64,000 nucleotides of DNA from Cenococcum geophilum 1.58. Taxonomy: Eukaryota > Ascomycota > Dothideomycetes > Gloniales > Gloniaceae. A program made the position numbers and the translations under genes. Of this stretch, positions 46,300 through 56,460 are shown piece by piece. Within the stretch, counting starts at the first letter, position 1. Each line of letters starts with the position of its first letter. The notes under the pieces were generated by a model. That model was not told where the DNA came from. It worked only from the letters and a program-made list of their open reading frames with translations, and did not search any database. The stretch lies in NCBI GenBank assembly GCA_001692895.1, contig KV748237.1:434001-498000 (forward strand), written 5' to 3'.

Positions 46300-47970
46300 A
46301 TTCCTTGGTACGTATAAAGCCAATTCTTAATACCTTTTAATCGTCCTTTATTGCCGAGCCATAGAAGTATAGGTTTAGGTCGATTGCGCGTCCCTACTAC
46401 TAGCCTTCCTTGATTAGATAGATATACAAATCCTAGTAGAATAAGATCTTTTAGCCCTTGGTATTCGTCCTTAGTAAAATGGTGACTTCCTTTATATCTA
46501 AAATAGGTCTACTGGCCTTGTCTTTATATACCTTGCTAACCCTATACGTCCCGCTACGGCTGTCCGAAGGCAGAATCTTGCGGATATTAGGAGTCCTATG
46601 GATATTGAGAACCTTATGGATATTAAGAGCCTTATAGAGGCCGATAGTCTTATAGGACAAAGGGGGCTTAGGTGCTGTTCTACCAGTCTTTATATCCTTA
46701 TGCTAGGCTTTAAACTGTAGCCTAATCTATAGGTAACTGCTGCTGCATTAGGGCTCCTCCGTGTATACCTGGTCTAGCTAGGTTAGGAAGTCTTTCTTCT
46801 CTTTAGCGGTCGAGCACATTCCTTCGCTGCTGTAGCTCTTATATAAGCTGGATATTCTAGATATCTTCTTTTAAAAGGATAGCCATTTGCTTAGTATTCT
46901 CTGTAGCTATTATCCTTAACTCTACGGCCTCCTTTAGTCTTTTGAATATAAAGGTGCTAGACTTATCTGCTACGGCTCCTGTCCTTTCTATTGCGTGCCT
47001 GTGGTAGTTAGTTAGAAGCCCCTATACGAACTATCGCCCTCTCTCCGGATCTAACAGATTACCCGCCGCTATAGCTTTGGCTAAGATGGTAGTAAAGTCC
47101 CATATATAGTGACGCAAGTCGCCCGGTTATTCTGTAGATATTTAAACGTAAGCTTTTATAAAGTCTCTTGTCTCTATACGTTGGTAGTAATCTTTAGCTT
47201 AATATTCGGTCCTAAGCCTTCTTATAAGCTCTATCTAGTTACTAATTACGAACTTAGGTAGGCTTTAGATCCATATCCCTATCTAGTAATTGCAGTACTT
47301 TAGAAGGCCCTAGTGCTTCTTCTTACTCGTGACGTAATATCGGGCGTATAGTCGTTTGTACTGCTTAATAAACTGTAATATATCCTATCCTATAAAGTAC
47401 GGAGTTCTAATAGTCCCTGGGGCTGGTATAGGCTGGGTCACAACGTAGATCCTGTCTTAAGTTGTTAACTGTTAGTTATAGGGTAATACATCTAGAGCTT
47501 CCTTGGGAGCTTATAGGTGATCCTTGCGGTTCCTATCCTTTGTTTACTAAAGGCTATCGGTCCTAGGTGACACGGGTAAGCGCTATAGTAGGTCTGCGTA
47601 TATGGCCGTGGTCTTAATAGAGGGTGTCCTAGATAGCTGTCCTGGTGTTAGTTTATGCTTCGGCTGGTCTACTTATATAGCTATATCCCTAACGGAGGGT
47701 ACCTACTTTTTAATGCCTGAGGGGGGGTCTTCCTAGGAGAGTATGGAGTCTTTATTATCTACTATTACCGGGTCTCGGTACGCCTATCTGTTTTAACCTA
47801 TTGTCATTCCGCGCGGTAGGGTGCTGTTAAGCCTTTTGCTTTTACTTATATCTACTTCTTTATAGAACGCCTTTAGAGCTGCTGCTAATATAATCCGGAT
47901 AACTTAAAAGAGGATAAAGCTAAGCTAGAATAGGAAGCTTTTAAGGATAGATCTAATTTTGTGTGCTTGT
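46300..47970 (-). pseudogene. gag-like protein relic of the gag-only element
   Basis: Reverse strand, starting near 47970. PGTIRTPYFIGQDILQFIKQ then YKRLYARYYVTSKKKH lies near 47440-47330, followed by GLLKYCNY and SLPKFVISN near 47320-47260 and IELIRRLRTEYQAKDYYQR near 47240-47180. This is the fold-like pattern of fungal retrotransposon Gag (AP-YF-G-N-I-FL--YE--C then KLPRYC). The later part contains the one open piece 46451-46660 with three imperfect NIHKVL/NIHRTP/NIRKIL repeats and ends in a Gln/Pro-rich tail (46000-46050, 12-bp repeats of CGGAACCTACTG type). Role: capsid formation. Lightly to moderately RIPped. Confidence 0.6.
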
Positions 47971-48463
47971 GACCTTGTTTAGTATTGTATCCTTTGTTTA
48001 TAAAGGGCAGTACTGACTTCCTTTACCGCTAGATATCTTAGATCTTATTTTTATCTAATTAATTGGCCCTTGGCTTGTCGTCTTTATATCTTTAATAAAG
48101 GTCTGGCTATGCTTAGTAGTAGATCTTAGTAACTCTAACCGCCGGTCGACGTTGTCTAATTAACTCGCTAGTTTGCTTAACATCCTTATATATAACTTTT
48201 TAAGACTATCTAACCTATGCTCTTTTGCCTCTTATTGCCACTCTTTAGCCTATATATTAAGTCTGGCTGTCCTATCTTTTTCCGGTACTGCCTGGTTCCC
48301 CTTACTATTTAATATTGCCTAGTTTTCTTCTGCTGTCTTATTTATCTGCCGCTGGTGGTTCTTCTATAGTTGTAATATGTTTCTGTGTGTCTCCTGTGTA
48401 TATAGCACTAGACTTCTAATCTAAAGAGCTTGCCGTCGTCCCTACGTGGAATGCTATAAAATA

Positions 48464-48730
48464 TATGGGAGGGTATGACCTCTCTAAGATAGGAAAAGTT
48501 ACAGTGCTGTTAGTTAGTCTGTCTGTCTATTAGTCGGTTAGTTAGTTGGTTAGTCGGTTGTAATTAGTTAGTAGAACAGTTAGTAAGAAAGAAAGAAAAG
48601 AGTATATTTCTGGTAACTGGTAGAGTCGTGATATATATGTATGATTAAGGGAAGAAGGAAGGAAGCCGAAGGCTCTATAAATATAGGAAAATGCTAAGAT
48701 AGTAGGCGACGTCCAATCTACGCTACTACA
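48464..48730 (-). repeat. 5' LTR of gag-only element
   Basis: 267 bp, + strand TATGGGAGGGTATGACC to CGCTACTACA, same length as the left LTR, followed by the TSD CTAC and the resumed Gypsy-1 integrase frame (AKIRIYPI). Confidence 0.92.
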
Positions 48731-48767
48731 CTACTAGCTAAAATAAGAATCTACCCTATATAGTATA

Positions 48768-49085
48768 TGTAAGCTTTACAGTGTAAAGAATTAAATAAAC
48801 GACTTAATTCTAAATCTATGGAAATTAAGTATACTATATACAAGAAATAGGTAGCTAAGGTTATCGGCAATACTAATAATAATTTATAACTGTTACCTAA
48901 TTGGCCACTAGGTCGCCATTACTACTTAGTCGGTAATAGGTAATGAATAGGTAATAGAAATAATTAATAGGTAGACATTAAAGACAGGGGTAATATAGTA
49001 ATGAGATATATGATGGCAAGAGGCATATAAGTTAAGAAATGGGTAGTGAGTTATAAGGTAATGCGAGCCTTAGTAGTCGGTTACA
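48768..49085 (-). repeat. Copia-3 3' LTR
   Basis: 318 bp, + strand TGTAAGCTTTACAG to AGTCGGTTACA. Nearly identical to the right LTR, differences C/T and G/A in both directions. Confidence 0.95.
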
Positions 49086-49099
49086 CACCCCCCTAGATT

Positions 49100-52000
49100 T
49101 AACGGTGTAGTTAAAGCTACAGAAAATAAAAATAAAGGTAGAGACTATACCAGAATAGGAAATTTAGATGCAATTTGGGAGTAGTAAAAGGATATAGTAA
49201 CTGTAACGGATATTGCGAATATTGCGGACATTGCGGATATTGCTAGTTGCTAGATAAAGTATTAATTTGATATTAAATATCTACCAAATTTAACTGCTTT
49301 ATCTATGCTTCGTGCTTTTAACGGGGTAAGATTTTAGTAAGGCCGTCGGCAGGCATTTTATCTATAGGAACCTATCGTACGTTAATCTTTTTGTCTTAGA
49401 CCTCCTATTTTAGCTAGTGCTAATGGACGTTAATATGTCGAAGCTTGGTATTAAGCTTTGGTATATCCTGTCTTAGGAGTTGTACGGTTTGCATATTGTC
49501 GCAAAGTAAGGTAAATTCGCGTTTTAGATTAAAGCCGATTGCCTTAAAGAAACGCTGCCACCAGATGATTTTAACAGCAGCAATAGACACGGAGAGAAGC
49601 TCCGCTTCCGTAGTTAAGCGAGTTACTAATCGTTATAGGGTCGCCTTCCAATCGATTAGTCCTCTAAATAGGATAAAAAGGTATCCTTAAGAGCTCCGTC
49701 TAGTCTCTCTATCGTCCGTAAATGCTACGTTAGATGCTTTATAAAAGGTGATATCTTCTCCTTTAGGGTTTCTAAAGTAGACGTGGGCTCTAAATACTTC
49801 GCCAGAGTATTTAATAGCTGTCGATTTTGTTCTAAGGCAGTAGGCGATAGCTTAGTTTAATACATTAAGGTGTTTTTAATTTAGATTGGTAAGGAATTCG
49901 GCCAGCTTAGAATGCGTCTTTATAATATTAGGTCTTCTAAATACGGCTAGGTATATAAGAGAACTAACTCGTTACTAGTAAGCTAGGGTTTTTTAAGGGT
50001 TTATCTGCTGGTTAGACGGAATTAGTTCTTTGGTAGAAAGTAATAACTTAGGAAATCTTCCTGGTGGTTAAATATTGAATTAACTGGCTATCTTTTCGAT
50101 ATAGGAGTCTTGGCAGAGCCAGAGCTTTTAACTTAGTCAATCTCGTTTAATACGAATTCCTAGGAACTACTATAGGTCCCCTAGTGCACGGATCTTATAT
50201 TAGTGTAGTAGTTTAGCTTTAAATTCTTCAAGTCTTAAAAGGTCCTTTTTAGCAAATAGAACGGCAATATCGTTTACGTAGAAGAAGATAATAAGTCGTC
50301 TATTAGTAAATAGGTAGTTGGTACCTAGGATAGGTTTTAATCCAAATTTAGCTAGGGTACTAGTAAGCTCTTTGTACTAAAGTAACGGTAAGACTTTTAA
50401 TCTATATAGCGCCATAAGTAGCTCTAGGATATATCTATTTTGATTAAAGCCTTCTGGGTAGTAGCAGTAGACTAGCTTATCTAGTTGAGTATTTATAAAT
50501 ACATTTACGGCGTTATACTGTTAAATTTCCAAATTGAATGCGGCTGCTATAGCCATAAGGGCACGGAATATTTGAGCAGCCAAGGTTGCTGCATAGGTCT
50601 CCTCCTTAGTAATCTATAAGTCTCCGCGGACGCATAATTAAGCTTTTAGCTTTTGTAGGTAACCATCGCTGTTAAGCTTATATTTAAAGACCTATTTTAG
50701 TAGTAGGATCTGCTCGTTATATACTTCTGCCTTTGGTACAGTCTTAAATGTCCCTCGGCGTTTTAGGTTGTTATATTCTTTTTCTATAGCCTTTTAGAAA
50801 CTAGTAGTTAAAGGATACTTTCTTAGTTCTTTAAGGTTCTTTAGTTTAGAAGGAAGATTGTCCTAATATAGAGATAAGGATCTAGCTCGGTCAATGTCCT
50901 TTACTAGTCCTATAGTAAAGCCAGCGTAGTAACCAAATAGGGTAGATAGATTGGCTAGTACTGCTGCATATGCTTGACGTCAAATTCGTTTTAATCCTTT
51001 TAGTAGGATAAGGTCGGTAGAAGGTTTGGCCGAGACTTTATTAGCTCGTAGAGCTATATTAGTTGCTCTATTAGATAGTTCTAAAGAGCTTAGCTAGGTA
51101 GAAACTGCTTCAGTTATATCTAGGATATCGTCTTAAAGTCCTTATGGTAAGGTGTTTAATTCTAGTAAATCTGGAGATACCGTTCTACTAGGTGTTAGTA
51201 ACTGCTTAGTATCCCTTATACGAAGCTCTGCTAAATCGTTCGATTTAGATATAGTCGTTTAATCTACACCTGAGGTAGATCTTTAAGGGTCCAAATTAAC
51301 TGTATATAGGATTGATTCGTCCTTAGATTTGTCCTCGTGGAGAGGTTCTAGTAGACTAATCGTCTAAATGGTATCTTCTAATGCTTCCCTTAGTAGGTAG
51401 TCAATATCTTAACCCTTAGGGTTATAGAATAAGGTCTTATTAAATATAATATCTCTAATTTAAATAACCTTACGGAGACTCGGAATCCATATTCGGTAGA
51501 TATTAGTTAAATTGTAGCCAACTAGGTGTCTAATCAATACACGAGGAGCTAGTTTGTCTCCTCTTTTAACTCTTTTATCTAGTGTATAGGTCTTACAACC
51601 GTATACGTGTATATAGGTAAGTGATGGCGGCTTACCGTAGGCGATCTTGTACGGAGTTTTCTATCCTAGTTATTTATTTGGTGTTTAATTAAGCGTATAT
51701 CCTGCAGTAAGGAAAGCTTCTAGTCCTACAGATAGGGGTAAGGATGCTTCTAGCTATATAGCCCTTAATCGTTTTATAAGGGTTTGTCCAGATCGTTTAG
51801 CTCCGCTATTTTATTCTTCTGTATACGGGGCTCGGCATTTAAAAGTAATGCCTTCGTCTGCGCACCATGTTTGTAGGGTGTCTCCTATTTGTCTAAAAGC
51901 TCGTTTGTTATTGCTCTAGAAGAAGATAACGTCTTAGTGGAATTGTATTTTGATTAAACGGTAAGTCTTTTAGATAGTAGGCAGGACAATAGCTTTGTCC

Positions 52001-53943
52001 TTATTCTTAGATGTAAAGATAAAGTTAAATTTGGAATATATATAATAGAAATATATAATGTATCTATCGCCATTATAGCCTAGTTCTCCGAGGCTAAGAA
52101 TATTAAATGCGAGCCGTTTAAATGGTTAAGTGGCTGGAAATTCGTATTCTCGTTTTTAAGAGATCTGCTATGTGTGCTTTGCTAATAAGCAAACTTCACA
52201 TTCAATTTTAAGCGGTGCTCGTTTAGTAGTTAATTCGGTTAGCTCTGCGCCATTAACGTGCTTAGGAAGCTGCTTAATAGCATCAGGTCCTATATGGCCA
52301 AGAATTTTGTACTATTTGGTAGCTAAGGCTCCGACTAGTTTATGGGCCATACGGCTAGGCTAGTACCTCTTAGAGGTTAAGAATGTTAATTGAGTTGAAC
52401 CTAGGGTATTCGTAGGCGTAGGCTCTCTGTGCATTAGTGCCTAGTGGCCCCCTAGTCGTTTCGCATAGCAGACTATTTTGCTAGTTGCTAGACGGTATAG
52501 CAAGTTTCGTCCTGAGTCGAAATGGATATCGTTATCAGTAGCTCTTAATAGTGCTACAATATTCGTAAACATAGTAGGTACCAATGCTACATAGAATAGC
52601 TTCATTTTTAAGCTCCTATTAGGCGTATTAATAGTAATCGTTACTATTCTATAAGCTTATATTTTTTCAAAATTTCCGCTAGCAATTAGGTAGTCGTCTT
52701 CTGCAGCTAAGTAGGAGAAGGTAAAGTCTTCTTGGTTGTTGTAGACGTGGGTATCTGCACTAGGGTTGAGTATCTAGGTGTTCTGGAGTTTAAACGGAAT
52801 TTGACTAGTACTAAATACGGCAGCATGGCTAGTCGGTATCTTAGAAGGTGGGGTTTTAAAATTAAAATCGATTATAGATTCTGTATTCTAATTATTCTTC
52901 TTTACTTTCTATTCTTCTTTTTGAATTTGATTAACTGCGCGTTTAATTAAGGGTATAGACGAGATCTTCTTATCTACTTTCTTTTGGATATCTAGCCTTA
53001 GTCTCCATCCTTAAGGGCGCTTCTGCTTAATAATATAGTAGCAGTCACTGAATCGATGTTTGAGGCCGCATATACATTCCTTGTACGATCTCGAATTTAA
53101 ATTTGGATTGCTGTTAAAATTGGAATTAACGTTAGAATCTAAATTGGAATTTAAATTATTCTAAAGGGTTGCAAATATAGAGCTATTAGTAGCAGCAGTA
53201 GAAGATGCTTGCTGCATGCGGTAGTGCTCCTTAAATTCCTTAATTAGATTAATAATAGATGGGGCGGCTTTATCCTTTCGTTCTTTCCTGATGAGATCTA
53301 CTTTTAGGGCTCCTGTGAAGCTAGAAGAGATGGGTTTAATAGCTTAAATGAAATCGTAGTGTGGCCTAAATCCCTACACGTCTGGTAGCTTTAATTGCTC
53401 TACTAGCTTATAGATGTTTCTCCAGCTATTTAACCATTTTTTAATACTCTGCTTTTTATTGTAGGCCTTAAGAGCCGTGTATTGATTTAGGACTTCGTGT
53501 TTTTAACCTAAGGTAGTAGGGGCTAGTGTAGTCTTAAGTGCCTGTAGCCGTTCGTGTACCGTATTGAGGTCGTCAATAAGTGGAAGGTAGGCTACCGATG
53601 TCGAGCAAATGATGTAGTTGCTAATGTCGCTTATAGCCTGCTCTCGCTTTTAATATACGCGTAGGTCGTCTTTGTATTCGGCGTAGAGCTAATTATAGGC
53701 TATAAGCTTGATTTGGTCTAGCTAAGCTATCAATGTAGCATTAGGAAGTACGTCTGCTGGTATAGGCCGATTTGGTGGTTTTAGCTTTAGAAGCTTATCT
53801 TTCTTCTTAGATGGGTCGATATACTCCCATACCTTGTTCGTTTTTGCAGTATCTTAAATAACAAAGAACCATTAAATCCAATTAGATGGCTGGTTGAGGA
53901 TGAGGTTGATTTTAGATAAAGATTCGTTTGTATTGGTCGTCAT
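49100..53943 (-). pseudogene. Copia-3 Gag-Pol relic
   Basis: Start codon at 53943 (minus): MTTNTNESLSKINLILNQPS then NWIQWFFVIQ, the classic fungal Copia Gag opening. A CCHC motif CICGLKHRFSDCYY lies near 53040-53095. Protease/integrase follow (HIGPDAIKQLPKH near 52260-52300, NELLDKQETPYKHGAQ-like near 51850-51900). The reverse-transcriptase box reads FYVNDIAVLF near 50255-50285 (from YVDD), then QYKIRALGDLQQFLGIRIKR near 50160-50210 and LAYQRVSSLIYLAVFRRPNI near 49930-49990. RNase H comes toward 49450. RIP is milder than in Gypsy-1: several hundred codons between stops remain interpretable and many CA/TG dinucleotides survive, suggesting a later arrival. Confidence 0.88.
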
Positions 53944-54208
53944 TTTTAGAATTTAATAGGTTAGGTAGGGTCCAATTTAGCGTCTTAGCGAAACCTTATT
54001 TTGACGATTTAATTCGTCAGTTCGTTCGTCGGTCGTATACGGTCGTCGGTCAAGGTCGATCGTCCGTTTGTTTAATAGGTGAAGAAGCTCGAGACACTGC
54101 AAAGGTGGAAGAAGTAGTGACTTCTTAAATGAGGTAAAAGATTAATTACTTAGTAAGCGCTAAATATACAGATTAGATGCAGTACAGTAGGCAGGCCGGG
54201 CTTATAAC

Positions 54209-54526
54209 TATAAGCTTTACAGTATAAAGAATTAAATAAACGACTTAATTCTAAATCTATAGAAATTAAGTATACTATATACAAGAAATAGGTGGCTAAG
54301 GTTGTCGGCAATACTAATAATAATTTGTAACTATTACCTAATTAGCCACTAGGTCGCCATTGCCACTTAGTCGGTAATAGGTAATGAATAGGTAATAGAA
54401 ATAATCGATAGGTAGACATTAAAGACAGGGGTAATGCAGTAATGAGATATATAATAGCAAGAGGTATATAAGTTAAGAAACGGGTGGTGAGTCATAAGGT
54501 AATACGAGCCTTAGTAGTCGGTTACA
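54209..54526 (-). repeat. Copia-3 5' LTR
   Basis: 318 bp, + strand TATAAGCTTTACAG (from TGTAAGC) to AGTCGGTTACA; followed by TSD GTATA and the resumed Gypsy-1 frame. Confidence 0.95.
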
Positions 54527-54588
54527 GTATATTATAATGCTAAAGCCAGCACATAAAAATATTAAGCTACTAGTTTACAAAGTAGACA

Positions 54589-55013
54589 TATAATGGAACC
54601 TTATAGCAGGAACTACGGTGGGCTCGTTATTAGGCTAGGTGTGTAGGTGATATAAGTTAAAGTTAACAATGTAATAATAACTAGTGGAGTGGTTGCCTAA
54701 CAGATTAACTCTAATTGTATTCTGAGAATTATTATAAGGAAGGAACTATCTAGGTAGGGACTAAGAGTCCTTAAATACACACCCGTACTCCTATAAAATC
54801 CTTCTTGTATATAATATACGTATACTCTATCTGCTCTGTTATAGATTTTATAGATCCTATAGATTATATAGATCACCCTTACGTAATCTTAGTTACTATT
54901 CCTCGTTATATAGTTCTATCGGCTCTATCCTAGACCGTGCTTATATTAACCAACTAGCTTCTTCCGTCTCTTCTCTAAGTAGTTATAATATTGTACTTAA
55001 AGCGTCCGTAACA
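54589..55013 (-). repeat. Gypsy-2 3' LTR
   Basis: 425 bp, on the minus strand TGTTACGGACGCTTTAAG (from 55013) to TTCCATTATA (54589). Inverted relative to the Gypsy-1 LTR and intermediate in RIP damage. Confidence 0.93.
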
Positions 55014-55030
55014 CCATCTCTCTCCTTTTT
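55014..55030 (-). promoter_or_regulatory. polypurine tract of Gypsy-2
   Basis: Minus strand AAAAAGGAGAGAGATGG directly before the 3' LTR start TGTTACGG; the expected plus-strand primer for reverse transcription. Confidence 0.75.
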
Positions 55031-55857
55031 ATCTTCGTCCTTAAAGATTTAAAATATCTCTAGGTCGTTTACTAGAGGTATAATGTCCGTCTAATTAATT
55101 TAGTTAATATTATTACTTATTATGCCTAAAGCATCCTCTTCTTCCTTAACTGCTCGTCGCATTCGCACTGTTGCTACAATATTATCTCTTAGTGAGATTA
55201 TACCATCTCTATATTCTTACTGTTTAAAAGGGGGGTTGGTTTATATTGCGTTAGTAAACCTATTTTCGTGATAACCGTCCTCTTACTTAAAGTACACTAA
55301 AGCAAATATTCGTTTATCCTATAACGTTCGCTCCGTCTCTAATGCTAAATATATATAACCTATTGCTCTTAATAGTTATCTAGTTCCCTAATTAATTTGT
55401 CTTAGGGTTTTATATTTAATCTGTTGCTCTAGCAGAGTTATACTGTTCCTAGGACGCAGAATGGGAGGCTGCTAATACTTAGCAATAGGCCCTTAAGTCT
55501 TATCTTACGGCATCTACTTGGTTAATCCATCTTAAGAAGGTTTATAAGAAGGCTCGTTCTAAGGAGTAGAAACTTATAGAATAAGGTTTATAGGAACTTA
55601 GTAATAAAAGAACGGATTCTCTTCTAATAGAGAAGGAAATAGATCTAAGTAGTTCGGTAGCTACTCTTTCTAGGTCCCCCTTAGGTAACTTATTCTTTAG
55701 TAATCCTTCTTTATTAATGCTGCCTAACCTAATTTCTTCCGATACTCCTATACCTTTCTTATAGCATTTTTTAAATTCTCTAGTAGCTCCTAGGTAGTCT
55801 TAGTATAGCCTATCCACTTAACCTTATACTATATTTTATCGTCAACGTCCTTATAGT

Positions 55858-56066
55858 TGTCGGGAATGAGGCAATTTGCTATCACGTACGGCAAACTGCC
55901 GTCACGTGATGGCAAGTTGCTATCACGTGTCGCCGCGGCACTAGCGTGGCGAGGAGCCTTAGGCTCCTCGCCCTTCCTCATTCCAATTAAAAAAGCTTTA
56001 TCAACTAACATCACTATAACCCTACTCAAGTAGTCGTTATTGGTAAGTCACCCTATATAACTAACA
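55858..56066 (+). repeat. Copia-2 5' LTR
   Basis: 209 bp, 20 bp longer than the 3' LTR because of one extra unit in a short internal repeat (GGCAANNTGCCGTCACGTGA-like). Contains palindromes CGAGGAGCC/GGCTCCTCG and GGAATGAGG/CCTCATTCC that fold the first half into a long hairpin. A minus-strand open frame across it (55829-56029) also occurs in the 3' LTR but has no recognisable product. Confidence 0.93.
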
Positions 56067-56460
56067 CTAATCAGTAGTTGAATATACAGTCAACTATAGA
56101 GCAGCTAGGTTTTTAAATAGAAGAGATAGTCTTATATAGGGGTGCTATATGCGCTTATATGGAATAGATCCCGGCAATACTGTACTACCTTAGACTTGCG
56201 GAAAACTAGTAATAGAAGTATTACTAAGTACTAGGAGATACTAAGTTGCGTCCATTATATAGAATAACCGCGTTTACGAAGATTTGGTTAAGTACTTTAG
56301 GTTAGAAGTGTTACTAAACCTAAGGTCCCAAGTTAACGTCTAAAACGCGTTAAACAATATCTTAAATTATCTACCTCTTGATAGTAAACCTACAAGATCC
56401 TATAAAACCGAAAATCCTACCTACCTTTGACGTATAACACCCCGTTAATTCTATACCTAC

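Larger units (their letters stand above)
42358..48730 (-). mobile_element. gag-only LTR retrotransposon inserted in Gypsy-1
   Basis: Two 267-bp direct repeats bound a 6.37-kb unit flanked by CTAC (42354-42357, 48731-48734). Minus orientation follows from the gag-like gene and from a purine tract TAGGGGAGGTA (minus strand) right beside the left LTR. No protease, reverse transcriptase or integrase was found; half the interior is low-complexity. It must therefore have relied on another element's enzymes. Confidence 0.85.
48768..54526 (-). mobile_element. Copia-3 LTR retrotransposon inserted in Gypsy-1
   Basis: Complete 5.76-kb element with two 318-bp LTRs and perfect 5-bp TSD GTATA (48763-48767, 54527-54531). 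Minus orientation: Gag near the right end, reverse transcriptase toward the left, and a G-rich polypurine tract (minus AGGGGGGTG) next to the left LTR. A family distinct from Copia-1/2. Confidence 0.95.
35646..54588 (+). mobile_element. Gypsy-1 LTR retrotransposon (chromovirus family), nested host
   Basis: Gypsy sequence is present at 35646-42357, 48735-48767 and 54532-54588. Between these lie a gag-only LTR element and Copia-3; a solo LTR interrupts at 40491-40821. Deleting the guests and one copy of each TSD restores a continuous polyprotein (for example FKLNLL|AKIRIYPI|QY). It stops at AGTAGACA, where Gypsy-2 begins, so its chromodomain and 3' LTR should continue outside the window. Confidence 0.92.
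36249..54588 (+). pseudogene. Gypsy-1 Gag-Pol relic, discontinuous
   Basis: Gag begins with a plausible ATG at 36249 (MALEKRVNRIRAVKIKLLLI) and contains QEVRFIFLSQEGFTKQLI near 36505 and a zinc knuckle near 37095-37140 (C-x2-C-x4-H-x4-C, all four ligands now Tyr). A long linker of about 1.7 kb follows (37150-38980; e.g. IRIYQAPDEVKYRNAKYIYI near 38655). Then a protease near 39040-39290 and reverse transcriptase 39580-40250, with KNSKLRLYINYKQLN, KIDLRQAYYQI and YLNDIIIY (from YLDD). RNase H is at 40330-41120 (solo LTR inside) and integrase at 41300-42357, with ILVIVDKLIKQGYF and LDRDLRF. Stops at Gln/Trp codons throughout. The integrase tail continues at 48735 and 54532. Confidence 0.88.

Noticed and set aside
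49445..49690. 81-codon plus-strand frame
   Set aside because: Lies opposite the RNase H region of Copia-3; a shadow of the less RIPped minus-strand gene.
54589..55013. Inverted LTR first taken as an inverted 3' LTR of Gypsy-1
   Set aside because: A polypurine tract and chromodomain to its right, on the minus strand, show it is the 3' LTR of Gypsy-2.
55122..55260. Plus-strand frame MPKASSSSLTARRIRTVATI, like a new gene
   Set aside because: The opposite strand is the Gypsy-2 C-terminal tail in continuity with the chromodomain and polypurine tract; this is its shadow.
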